Below are positions 33,562-41,102 of a DNA stretch of 45,532 nt, piece after piece (positions within the stretch are counted from its first letter, which is position 1; each line of letters opens with the position of its first letter). The stretch is taken from assembly GCA_025965875.1 (NCBI GenBank), contig JAOPWD010000377.1, forward strand, positions 1 through 45,532, read 5' to 3'. The DNA comes from Pseudonocardiales bacterium. GTDB taxonomy: Bacteria; Actinomycetota; Actinomycetes; Mycobacteriales; Jatrophihabitantaceae. The notes under the pieces were generated by a model that was not told where the DNA came from, made no database searches, and saw only the letters and a program-made list of their open reading frames with translations. The position numbers and the translations under genes are program-made.

Positions 33562-34307
33562 CCGCAGACACTTTGAGCTCACCCGCCCAGTTGCGCCTGC
33601 TCGACCTGCAGGCGGCTGACACGTTCCTGGCCCAGCAGGCGCACCGTCGGTCGACGTTGCCAGAGATCGCCGCCATCGCCGAACGTGACGAGCGCGGCGC
33701 TACCGTGCACAACGCGATCGTCGATACCGAGACCCGGATCAGCGACATCGCGGGCGAGCAGCGTCGCCTCGAGAACGAGGTCGAGGCCGTGCGCACCCGG
33801 GCCGCACGGGACGAGCAGCGCCTGCAGGTCGGCGGGCTGCCCGCGAAGGATCTGACAGGGCTGCAGCACGAAATCACGACGCTCGCCCGTCGCCAGTCGA
33901 CGCTCGAGGACGAACTGCTCGAGGTGATGGAGCAGCGCGAGGAGGCCGACACCGCGCTGGCCCAGCTGGTTTCGCAGCGTCACGTGCTCGACAGCGAACG
34001 CAGCGAGTTGGCGACGTCGCGCGACGCGGTCTTCGCCGAGATCGACGCGGCAGCGGCCGAGCGATCGATCGAACGCGACGCCATCGCGGCCGAGCTGCCC
34101 GAGGACCTGCTGGCCCTCTACGAGCGGGCGCGAGAGCACGGTGGTGGCGTCGGGGCCGCCGTGCTGCGGCAGCGTCGCTGCGAGGGCTGCCGCATCGAGC
34201 TGTCCGGCAGCGAGCTGGCCTCGGTGCGCCGGGCCGGGCCGGACGAGGTCGTGCGCTGCGACAACTGCCGCCGGGTCCTCGTCCGCACCGCCGAATCGGG
34301 CCTGTGA
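33558..34307 (+). CDS. coiled-coil C4 zinc-ribbon protein (CT398-like)
   Basis: Protein of 249 aa: a long antiparallel coiled coil (about residues 10-185, charged heptads) followed by a zinc ribbon with CEGC and CDNC. It belongs to the family of CT398 and mycobacterial Rv2229c, a putative nucleic-acid-binding protein without a fixed function. The GTG start overlaps the Nif3 stop, and its own stop overlaps the RNase H gene start, so all three are translationally coupled. Confidence 0.9.
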   Translation: MTADTLSSPAQLRLLDLQAADTFLAQQAHRRSTLPEIAAIAERDERGATVHNAIVDTETRISDIAGEQRRLENEVEAVRTRAARDEQRLQVGGLPAKDLTGLQHEITTLARRQSTLEDELLEVMEQREEADTALAQLVSQRHVLDSERSELATSRDAVFAEIDAAAAERSIERDAIAAELPEDLLALYERAREHGGGVGAAVLRQRRCEGCRIELSGSELASVRRAGPDEVVRCDNCRRVLVRTAESGL

Positions 34308-35425
34308 CCCCGACCGTCGAGCACGTCATCGTCGAGGCCGACGGTGGCTCGCGCGGCAATCCCGGGCCCGCGGGCTACGGCGCGGTCGTGCTCGACGCGC
34401 AGACCCGCAAGGTGTTGGCCGAACGCTCCGAGTCGCTCGGCGTCGCCACGAACAACGTCGCGGAGTACCGCGGCCTGATCGCGGGGCTGAGGGCTGCCGC
34501 CGAGCTCGGTGCGCGCCGGGTGTCGGTGTGGCTGGACTCCAAGCTCATCGTCGAGCAGATGTCCGGGCGGTGGCAGGTGAAGCACCCGGACATGCGTCCG
34601 CTGGCCCGCGAGGCGGCAGACCTGGTCCGCCGCTTTGACGAGGTCACGTTCGCGTGGATGCCGCGTGCGCGGAACACGCACGCCGACCGGCTGGCCAACG
34701 AGGCCATGGACCGTGCCGCGGGCATCTCGCCGCGAGCCCGTCCGGCGGTCGAGGAGACGCCGACTGCCCCAGCGAGGTGGGTGCTGCCCGACGAAAAGCC
34801 GACCCGGCTGATCCTGATCCGGCACGGGGCGACGGATCATTCCCTGGAGAAGCGCTTCTCCGGCCGCAACGATCTGCCGCTCAACCCAATGGGGGTGCGG
34901 CAGGCCGGCGAGCTCGCCGCAAAGCTCGGCGAGGCAGGCGGCGTCGCGGCCGTCGTCAGCTCACCGTTACGCCGGGCCCAGCAGACGGCCGAGGCGATCG
35001 CAGCCCGACTCGGGCTGGCCGTCGAGACCAATGACGATCTGGCCGAGGTCGACTTCGGGGTCTGGGAGGGCAAGACGTTCGGCGAGGTGCAGCGCGATCA
35101 GCCGGCCGAGCTGGCGGACTGGCTGGCCTCGACGGATGTCGCACCGCCGGGCGGCGAGTCCTTCGCTGCCGTAGGACGCCGGGTGCGCCGCGGGCGCGAC
35201 GCGGTGATCGCGGCGCACCCCGGCCAGACGGTCGCCGTGGTCACGCACGTGACACCAATCAAGACCTTGATCCGGCTGGCGCTCGACGCGCCTCCGACGA
35301 GCCTGTTCCGGATGTATCTCAATACGGCTTCCATCTCGATCGTGGACTACTACGCCGACGGGAACTGCTCGGTGCGACTCGTGAACCACACGGACGATTT
35401 CGTCGAAGGCCTCGTCGGGCCATAG
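34304..35425 (+). CDS. bifunctional RNase HI / CobC-like histidine phosphatase
   Basis: Two-domain enzyme of 373 aa like Rv2228c. Residues 1-140 form RNase HI with EADGGSRGNPGP, the active Glu in NNVAEYRGL, the Asp in VWLDSK and the last Asp in HADRLANEAMD; it degrades RNA in RNA/DNA hybrids. Residues 165-370 form a histidine phosphatase with catalytic RHG (LIRHGATDHS) and the second histidine in VTHVTPI, related to alpha-ribazole phosphatase CobC. The linker is Pro/Arg-rich. The GTG at 34304 overlaps the previous TGA. Confidence 0.94.
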   Translation: MTPTVEHVIVEADGGSRGNPGPAGYGAVVLDAQTRKVLAERSESLGVATNNVAEYRGLIAGLRAAAELGARRVSVWLDSKLIVEQMSGRWQVKHPDMRPLAREAADLVRRFDEVTFAWMPRARNTHADRLANEAMDRAAGISPRARPAVEETPTAPARWVLPDEKPTRLILIRHGATDHSLEKRFSGRNDLPLNPMGVRQAGELAAKLGEAGGVAAVVSSPLRRAQQTAEAIAARLGLAVETNDDLAEVDFGVWEGKTFGEVQRDQPAELADWLASTDVAPPGGESFAAVGRRVRRGRDAVIAAHPGQTVAVVTHVTPIKTLIRLALDAPPTSLFRMYLNTASISIVDYYADGNCSVRLVNHTDDFVEGLVGP

Positions 35426-35427
35426 CC

Positions 35428-36195
35428 CTACTCCGACGGGGCGCCGTCTGCTGGACCGTGCGCCAGACGGTCCCGCTGCTCGGGTTCGAGGCCCTCAGCC
35501 AGTTCGACCGGTGGCTTGCGCTCCTCGCGGCGCCACACCGAGAACGCCGCCGTCATCGCGAGTAGCCAGGCCAGGCCGATCAGGATCGCGCCGATGACGT
35601 CGGAGAAGTAGTGGACGCCCAGCGCGATGCGCGAGAAGCCGATGAGCAGCACGACGAGGCTGGCTGCCGCGAACAGCCAGGGCCGGGCGCGGCGGTGGAC
35701 GATCGGCAGGAAGACGAGTACCAGGATCCCGCAGCCGACCACCGCGGACTGGGTGTGCCCGCTGGGGAACGACTTGCCCGCCGCGGTGGCGATGGGGTCG
35801 ACGAGGTGCGGACGGGTGCGGTCGACGGCCGCTTTGATGGCCCGATTCAACAGCGAACTGCCGATGGAGGTGACGGCGACGAACACGGCCAGGCGGGGCA
35901 GCCGCCGGTAGAGCAGCCACGCGAACACCGGAGTCAACAGGATCCACCACGCCACGGGTGAGCCGATATTGCTGATCGTGCGCATGGCAGTGGCGAAACC
36001 AGGGTGCTCGCCGGCGAATCGGTGCAGCCCGTTGGCCATGCCGCGGTCCACCCGCAACAACGACCGCGACGACGTCGTCACCAGGGCCACGACGATCGCG
36101 AACGGCACGGCAGCGATGAACACCGCGACGAACGCCAGGATCGTGCGGGCGCCGAAACGAGCCGGCGCCTTCTCCGGGGCGGTCAACGGCTTCAC
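35428..36195 (-). CDS. PAP2-superfamily phosphatase
   Basis: Membrane lipid phosphatase-type protein of 255 aa. It has about six membrane helices and the full three-part active site: KAAVDRTRP, PSGH and SRIALGVHYFSD. It probably dephosphorylates an isoprenoid or glycerolipid phosphate at the outer membrane face. The GTG at 36195 overlaps the stop of the lipid-kinase gene (GTGA); the longer upstream frame is a shadow of that gene. It is last in the operon. Confidence 0.92.
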   Translation of the reverse strand: MKPLTAPEKAPARFGARTILAFVAVFIAAVPFAIVVALVTTSSRSLLRVDRGMANGLHRFAGEHPGFATAMRTISNIGSPVAWWILLTPVFAWLLYRRLPRLAVFVAVTSIGSSLLNRAIKAAVDRTRPHLVDPIATAAGKSFPSGHTQSAVVGCGILVLVFLPIVHRRARPWLFAAASLVVLLIGFSRIALGVHYFSDVIGAILIGLAWLLAMTAAFSVWRREERKPPVELAEGLEPEQRDRLAHGPADGAPSE

Positions 36196-37064
36196 GACGG
36201 TGGGACGCAGACCGTGATCGCTCGACTCAGGGCGCGCACCGACAGCTGCGCCGCCTCGCCGGCGTATTCCCCGTCGTACTGGGTCGGCACCATCTGGTCG
36301 ACCGAGATCTCGACGTGTCGGCCGCGCAGGATCTCCGCCTGCCGGCCGCCGTCGGGGCGCCCCCGCAGGATGCGCAACACCAGCACCGGCCAGTCCCGCC
36401 ACGTCTGTGGCATCAGCACGCCGACGTCGATGACGCCGTCGTCGGGCTGCGCGCCAGGCAGCAACCGCAGGCCACCCTGCACCTGACCCACGTTACCCAC
36501 CAGCACCCCGAGCGCGCGTCGCCGCACAGCCGCAGCGCCGTCGACCGAGATGGTGAACTGCACATGCGGTGTACCTCGTACCGCACGGGCCGCGCCGGCC
36601 AGGTAGGCCGGCCAGCCCGCCTTCGACTTGCTGTCGTCGTCGGTGTCACGGATCAGCGCGGCATCGAAGCCTAGGCCGGCCATCACCACGAACCGCCGGT
36701 CACCAGCCTCGAGGACGTCCAACTGCCGCCGACCCGGGCCGAACGCGACGTCGAGCGCCGGCTCGATCTCGAGCGGCAGGTCAAGATTGCGGGCCAGCAG
36801 GTTGCCGGTGCCCACCGGCACGAGCGCCAGTGCGACGTCCGTCCCGGCCAAGGCACCGGCACATGCGGCCACCGTGCCGTCGCCGCCGCACACCAGCACG
36901 AGGTCGGCGCCGGCGTCGAGGGCCTGGCGTATCTGGCCGGCCCCCGGGTCCTCGGGCGTCGTCTCGAACCACAGCGGATCCGTCGCGCAGCGAACGCTGA
37001 TTGCCTTGCGCAGCTGGTCGATGTCGTCCACGACCGAAGGGTTGCAGACAACGGCGGGCCTCAT
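36192..37064 (-). CDS. diacylglycerol kinase-like lipid kinase
   Basis: DAGK_cat-family lipid kinase of 290 aa (DgkB/YegS type) that phosphorylates diacylglycerol or a related lipid using ATP. The nucleotide motif VCGGDGTVAA lies near residue 60 and PVGTGNLLARNLDLP near 85. The C-terminal beta domain holds GVIDVGVLMP and VPTQYDGE. The ATG at 37064 overlaps the upstream PAP2 stop (ATGA). Its place between two PAP2 phosphatases suggests a phosphorylation/dephosphorylation cycle in phospholipid or lipid-carrier recycling. Confidence 0.92.
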   Translation of the reverse strand: MRPAVVCNPSVVDDIDQLRKAISVRCATDPLWFETTPEDPGAGQIRQALDAGADLVLVCGGDGTVAACAGALAGTDVALALVPVGTGNLLARNLDLPLEIEPALDVAFGPGRRQLDVLEAGDRRFVVMAGLGFDAALIRDTDDDSKSKAGWPAYLAGAARAVRGTPHVQFTISVDGAAAVRRRALGVLVGNVGQVQGGLRLLPGAQPDDGVIDVGVLMPQTWRDWPVLVLRILRGRPDGGRQAEILRGRHVEISVDQMVPTQYDGEYAGEAAQLSVRALSRAITVCVPPS

Positions 37065-37762
37065 CGACGGTCCACCAGCAACACCCGTGCGCAGATCGCC
37101 AGCCACACCGCGGCCAGCAAGGCCCCGGCCATCACATCGCTCGGGTAGTGCATGCCGCGATACAGACGGGAAAGCGCAACCAGCACCGGCACGGCAATGG
37201 CGCCGACCAAGGCGAGCTTGCGCAACCAGCCGCGGTCCGACGAGAACCAGGCAATCACGGCCAAGCCCACGTAGAGCGCGACGGACGCGGCAGTATGCCC
37301 CGACGGGAAGCTCGAGGTCGGCGGCGCGCCATCGAGGTGCGGGACGGGGGGCCGGTTGCGGTCGATCACGAAGGTCGTGCAGACGAAGATCGTGACCTCG
37401 CCCAACAGCGCGACCGCCAGGAACAGCGATTCACGCCATCGACCCAGCACAATGCGCATACCTATGAAGAACACCAACCCCACACCGATCACCGTCATCG
37501 TCTCTGCGCAGAACGTGACGAGATGCGTAACGGTGTTCCAGGTGCCGCTACGGTGCCGGGCGAACCAACGGTTCACCCAGCCGTCCCAGTCGTAGAACGC
37601 GGTGTCGGTGAGCGCGTGGGTCAGGACGTAGCCGACGCCGGCCAGCACCGCCCACAGCAGCACGGCGCCAAGCACGAGACGCGTGGCCGCATAACCGACT
37701 GACGGGCCCGGCGCGTCAGCTCTGGACCGGGTCGAGTGCGTGGGCAGGTCGACGGCGCGCAT
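37061..37762 (-). CDS. PAP2-superfamily phosphatase, variant motif
   Basis: Second PAP2 membrane protein, 233 aa, about six membrane helices. It has FPSGHTAAS and SRLYRGMHYPSD, but motif 1 reads TFVIDRNRP, with threonine where the usual lysine of KxxxxxxRP stands. An acidic PVPHLDGAPPTSSF loop follows. It is probably still active on an isoprenoid or phosphatidyl phosphate, but this is less certain than for the neighbouring copy. It starts at ATG 37762, one base after the DUF1206 stop. Confidence 0.9.
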   Translation of the reverse strand: MRAVDLPTHSTRSRADAPGPSVGYAATRLVLGAVLLWAVLAGVGYVLTHALTDTAFYDWDGWVNRWFARHRSGTWNTVTHLVTFCAETMTVIGVGLVFFIGMRIVLGRWRESLFLAVALLGEVTIFVCTTFVIDRNRPPVPHLDGAPPTSSFPSGHTAASVALYVGLAVIAWFSSDRGWLRKLALVGAIAVPVLVALSRLYRGMHYPSDVMAGALLAAVWLAICARVLLVDRR

Positions 37763-37763
37763 G

Positions 37764-38570
37764 TCAGGTCCTGCGCCAGACTGCCTCGGCGTAGCCGTAC
37801 ACACCGAAGGCGATCAGTCCGAGTGCCGCGGCGCCGAGCAGCCACGGCCCAGCGGAGTTGTCGGCCAAGGACCGCAGCGCGCCATCCAGACCGCGCGCCT
37901 TGTTCGGGTCGAAGTCGTACGCGGCGCGCACCACGAAGAACCCGGCCACCATGAACACGACACCCCGAGCGGCCGTGCCCACGGTCCCCAGGAGCCGGAC
38001 GACGCGGCGGGTGGACGGGCTCATCCGATTCAGGTCCAGGTGCTTCTCGAACTTATGGGTCAGGCCCTCCACGACGAGCATCAGGCCTACGACTATGACG
38101 ATGACACCGATGATGCCGATCGCCCAGCGGCCGCCGGTATGGCTCATCACCCTGGCCGTCCACGTCTGCTGCTGATGCACCTGACTCTGCTGGCGCGCGT
38201 GGGTCACCAGGTTGAACGCGCTGACGGCGAAGGACGCGTAGATAAGACCCCGGACCAATGACTGGATGCGCGGTCCCTTCTTGTTGCCCTCGCCGACCGC
38301 CCCGAACGCGGCCTCGCTCAGCCGCCACAACGCGTATGCGGCCAGCCCCGCTGTTATCACCCACAGCAGGATCTCGCCGCCGGTGTGCCGGGCGACCTCG
38401 TTGAGCGCACCGCGCTGGTCGGTCTCACCGTGCCGCTTCCCGGTAGCCAACATCAATGCCAGCCAGCCGATGAGCAGGTAAATCGTGGCCCGGGCAGCCA
38501 GGCCCAGACGCGCGAGACCTTTCATCTGCGGACTGCGTGCCGCGTGTCGGACGGACGTTGTCGCACTCAT
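37764..38570 (-). CDS. DUF1206 membrane protein
   Basis: DUF1206-family integral membrane protein of 268 aa built from three repeats of a two-helix unit: LARLGLAARATIYLLIGWLAL, then IQSLVRGLIYASFAVSAFN, then LLGTVGTAARGVVFMVAGFF. The function is unknown. GAGG upstream favours the ATG at 38570 over the GTG just before it. It is first in an operon of four membrane-lipid genes with one-base or overlapping junctions. Confidence 0.9.
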   Translation of the reverse strand: MSATTSVRHAARSPQMKGLARLGLAARATIYLLIGWLALMLATGKRHGETDQRGALNEVARHTGGEILLWVITAGLAAYALWRLSEAAFGAVGEGNKKGPRIQSLVRGLIYASFAVSAFNLVTHARQQSQVHQQQTWTARVMSHTGGRWAIGIIGVIVIVVGLMLVVEGLTHKFEKHLDLNRMSPSTRRVVRLLGTVGTAARGVVFMVAGFFVVRAAYDFDPNKARGLDGALRSLADNSAGPWLLGAAALGLIAFGVYGYAEAVWRRT

Positions 38571-38672
38571 CACAAGCCTCTCTGCCGACCCGGACCTGCG
38601 TCCGCGGTTGGTCGAGACCTACCCGCCCGCGCACGCGGATCTAACACGTCGGGCGCGAGCAGTACCGGTCGC

Positions 38673-39920
38673 TCAGACTCCGACCACGCGCAGCGCCGCC
38701 CACAGCGAGACGGTCGCCAACAGCAGGATCGGCGGCACCGTCAGCGCTCCGAGAGTGTGGAACTCCGCCGCTCGCGGCCGGTCGCGCTCGAGCAGCAGTC
38801 GCCGCCACAGCAGCGTGGCCAGGGACCCCGCGTACGTCAGGTTCGGGCCGATATTGACGCCGAGCAGAACAGCGAGCACGGCGGCCGGGCTACCGGCCAC
38901 GAGCGGGATCAGCGCCAGCGTCGCGGGCAGGTTGTTCACCAGGTTCGCGAGCACGGCGGCGAGTCCGGCCAGCAGGAGCAACGCGGGCAGCTGCGTCCCG
39001 GACGGCACGAGCCGGCCGAGTTCGGTAGCCAGGCCGTGCCGCGTCACCGCGTCGACGATGACCGCGAGCGCGAGGACGAACACACAGAAGCCCGGGCTCG
39101 CCTCGCCGACCAGGCGCATCGGATGCACGTCGCGGCGCACCGCACGCGGCACCAGCAGGGCGACGCAGCCTGCGACCGCGGCCCAGGCGGGCGCGATGTG
39201 CAATGTCGAGGTGACGACGAATCCAGCGACGGTCACCGCCAGCACTGTCAACGCGAACCGCGGCGCCGGCGGCCTGTCCTGAACCGGCGTGGCGACCGAA
39301 TCGGACAGGTCGCGGCGGAAGAACAGCCGCAGGCCGAGCCACTCGGCAGCGCAGGCGACGAGCCACGGCAGCACCATCAACGCGGCGAAGCGCCCGAACG
39401 ACAGGCCGGACGCGGTGAACGCGAGCAGGTTGGTCAGGTTCGAGACCGGCAACAGCAGCGACGCGCTGTTGGCCAACCGGGTGCAGGCGTACGCGTACGG
39501 CCGGGCAGACACACCCAGCCGGGCGGCAGTAGTCAGCACCACTGGGGTCAGGAGCACCACCGTGGCATCGAGTGTCAGCACGGCGGTGACGGCGGCGGCG
39601 ATGACTACGACGAGCACGAGCAGGCGTGGCGCACTGCCGTGGCTGGCACGTGCGGCGAGCGAGCCCAGGTAGTCGAACACACCCGCCTCGGCGCACAGGT
39701 GGCCGAACACGAGGATGGCGGCGAGGAAGCCGACCGTCGGCCCGATCTCACGCAGCCGCTGGGTGGCGGCGTCGAGCGGCACGACACCGCTGGCCACGAG
39801 CACAAGCGCGGCCGGCACCGCTACCACCGCCTCGCTGAGCCCGCGGGGGCGCAGCACAGCGACAGCGAGAGTCAGCGCCAACAGGACGATCGCGAGTGTC
39901 TCTGCCGCCGCCCCGTGCAC
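38673..39920 (-). CDS. ArsB/SLC13-type anion permease
   Basis: Ion-transporter-superfamily permease of 415 aa, about 11-12 membrane helices, in two halves each with a re-entrant motif: TLDATVVLLTP (about 115-126) and ANLVNNLPATL (about 325-335). The C-terminal GVNIGPNLTYAGSLATLLWRR is typical of ArsB/YdfA-like permeases. It may export arsenite or another oxyanion; no ars genes are adjacent, so the substrate is open. The GTG at 39920 follows a TAGCCT box by six bases (leaderless), and the preceding VOC gene ends at that TAG. Confidence 0.87.
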   Translation of the reverse strand: MHGAAAETLAIVLLALTLAVAVLRPRGLSEAVVAVPAALVLVASGVVPLDAATQRLREIGPTVGFLAAILVFGHLCAEAGVFDYLGSLAARASHGSAPRLLVLVVVIAAAVTAVLTLDATVVLLTPVVLTTAARLGVSARPYAYACTRLANSASLLLPVSNLTNLLAFTASGLSFGRFAALMVLPWLVACAAEWLGLRLFFRRDLSDSVATPVQDRPPAPRFALTVLAVTVAGFVVTSTLHIAPAWAAVAGCVALLVPRAVRRDVHPMRLVGEASPGFCVFVLALAVIVDAVTRHGLATELGRLVPSGTQLPALLLLAGLAAVLANLVNNLPATLALIPLVAGSPAAVLAVLLGVNIGPNLTYAGSLATLLWRRLLLERDRPRAAEFHTLGALTVPPILLLATVSLWAALRVVGV

Positions 39921-39926
39921 CCGGGG

Positions 39927-39932
39927 AGGCTA
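39927..39932 (-). promoter_or_regulatory. -10 box overlapping a stop codon (permease promoter)
   Basis: TAGCCT on the minus strand, whose TAG is the stop codon of the VOC gene, is followed by six bases and the permease GTG at 39920. It suggests a leaderless transcript and supports this start. Confidence 0.45.
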
Positions 39933-40460
39933 TCGACCGGCGTCGGGCAGCAGTTGTGTCCCCTCGAAGGCGCCGAGCTTCTCGTGGTACAGCTCGAGGC
40001 CGAGCCCGTTCGGGTCGCGGAAGTACAGGCTGTCGTCAGCGCCGCGGTCCGGCCCTAGGTACTCGATCCCGGCCTCGTCGAACTTCGCCTTGGCCACATC
40101 GAACTGCTCACCCGACACCGAGATGGCCATGTGCTGCAACGCACCGATCGTCTCGCGGAAGTCCGGGTGGTCATGGCCCGGGAAATCGAAGAAGCCGAGC
40201 AGGTTGTCGTGGCCGATATCGAAGAAGAAGTGGCTCGAACCCGCGTAGTCGCGGTTCTCGACGAGTTCGACGAGCGGGAAGCCGAGGAAGTCCTGGTAGA
40301 AGCGGATCGTCTGCTCGACGTCCTTGCAGATGAACGCCGCATGATGCACGCCGCGGGCTGTGCTCGCCGGACGCTCGTCGATGGGGCGCAGGTACTTCTC
40401 GCGCAGCGCGGCGCGCCGGTCGCGCACCGCCGTCAGTTCGTCGCCGGTGGGTTGGGGCAT
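39930..40460 (-). CDS. VOC-family (glyoxalase/dioxygenase-like) protein
   Basis: Vicinal-oxygen-chelate protein of 176 aa. Metal ligands are expected at the H in VHHAAFICKDVE, the H in GALQHMAISV and the E in GLGLELYHEK. The FYQDFLGFPLVEL and YFRDPNGLGLELY stretches are typical. An N-terminal helical tail of about 35 residues precedes the fold. The substrate is unknown. The ATG at 40460 has GGAGGTG as a good ribosome site. It is divergent from rnpB. Confidence 0.88.
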   Translation of the reverse strand: MPQPTGDELTAVRDRRAALREKYLRPIDERPASTARGVHHAAFICKDVEQTIRFYQDFLGFPLVELVENRDYAGSSHFFFDIGHDNLLGFFDFPGHDHPDFRETIGALQHMAISVSGEQFDVAKAKFDEAGIEYLGPDRGADDSLYFRDPNGLGLELYHEKLGAFEGTQLLPDAGR

Positions 40461-40508
40461 CGGGCACCTCCGAGTCGCGGTGAGAAATCGAGAATAGTGA
40501 CCTCCGCG

Positions 40509-40514
40509 TAGAAT
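40509..40514 (+). promoter_or_regulatory. -10 box of rnpB
   Basis: TAGAAT, a near-consensus -10, ends seven bases before the first paired base of the RNase P RNA (40522). The -35 region (around 40486) is weak. Confidence 0.6.
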
Positions 40515-40521
40515 TTGGCCA

Positions 40522-40934
40522 GCGGCGGACGAGCCGGCTGGACGGCCGCGTCGGGATCTCCGGATCCCGCCGAGGAAAGTCCGGACTCCACAGGGCAAGG
40601 TGGTTGTTAACGGCAACCCGGGGCGACCCGCGGGACAGTGCCACAGAAAACAGACCGCCGGCGCGCACGCGTGCTGGTAAGGGTGAAACGGTGGTGTAAG
40701 AGACCACCAGCGTTCCGGGTGACCGGAGCGGCTAGGTAAACCCCACCTGGAGCAAGATCGAGAAGAATCACCTTGGCAACAAGGTGATTTGCGCAGACGT
40801 TTGAGGGCGGCCCGCCCGAGTCTGCGGGTAGATCGCTAGAGCCTGTCGGCAACGGCAGGCCGAGATGGATGGCCGTCACCCGGCGCGCGAGCGCCGGGGA
40901 CAGGATCCGGCTTAGAGGCTGGCTCGTCCGCCGC
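40522..40934 (+). ncRNA. rnpB: RNase P RNA, bacterial type A
   Basis: Catalytic RNA that matures tRNA 5' ends. The conserved core is plain: GAGGAAAGTCCGGACTCC (40571-40588), ACAGAAA, GGTAAGGGTGAAACGGTG, AGAGACCACCAGC, GGTAAACCCC and ACAGGATCCGGCTTA. The ends are set by helix P1, where 40522-40535 pairs perfectly over 14 bp with 40921-40934. Open reading frames crossing it are not real genes. Confidence 0.97.
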
Positions 40935-40942
40935 CTTGTACC

Positions 40943-40960
40943 GGGGTGTGCCAGCACCCC
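40943..40960 (+). terminator. hairpin after rnpB
   Basis: GGGGTG (40943-40948) pairs with CACCCC (40955-40960) over a six-base loop, eight bases after the RNase P RNA. No U-tract follows, so termination or 3'-end trimming is inferred. Confidence 0.45.
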
Positions 40961-40976
40961 CGAGGAATCGGTGTTA

Positions 40977-41102
40977 ATGCCCTCGCGCATGGCGCTCATC
41001 GGGGGTTGCATTGTCGCTGTGAGCCCTGCTGCGACCGACCGCACGCTCCAGGACGGCGTGCGGTTCGCGCAGTTCGACTGCACGGCAGCGGCCGCGACAT
41101 GA
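40977..41102 (+). CDS. possible small peptide upstream of the permease
   Basis: A 41-codon frame starts at ATG 40977 (GAGGA at 40962-40966) and ends at a TGA overlapping the permease ATG as ATGA. The peptide has a hydrophobic stretch (MALIGGCIVAVSPAA) and two cysteines. It may be a leader that couples translation to the permease, or chance; no family is recognised. Confidence 0.25.
   Translation: MPSRMALIGGCIVAVSPAATDRTLQDGVRFAQFDCTAAAAT

Noticed and set aside
38385-40058. Long plus-strand frame (about 557 codons) opposite the permease and VOC genes
   Set aside because: Low-complexity Gln/Arg/Glu-rich translation that mirrors the ArsB-like permease; a shadow frame.
40522-41098. Open frames crossing the RNase P RNA as the N-terminus of the permease
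   Set aside because: The region is clearly rnpB, and the permease family start fits the ATG at 41099.
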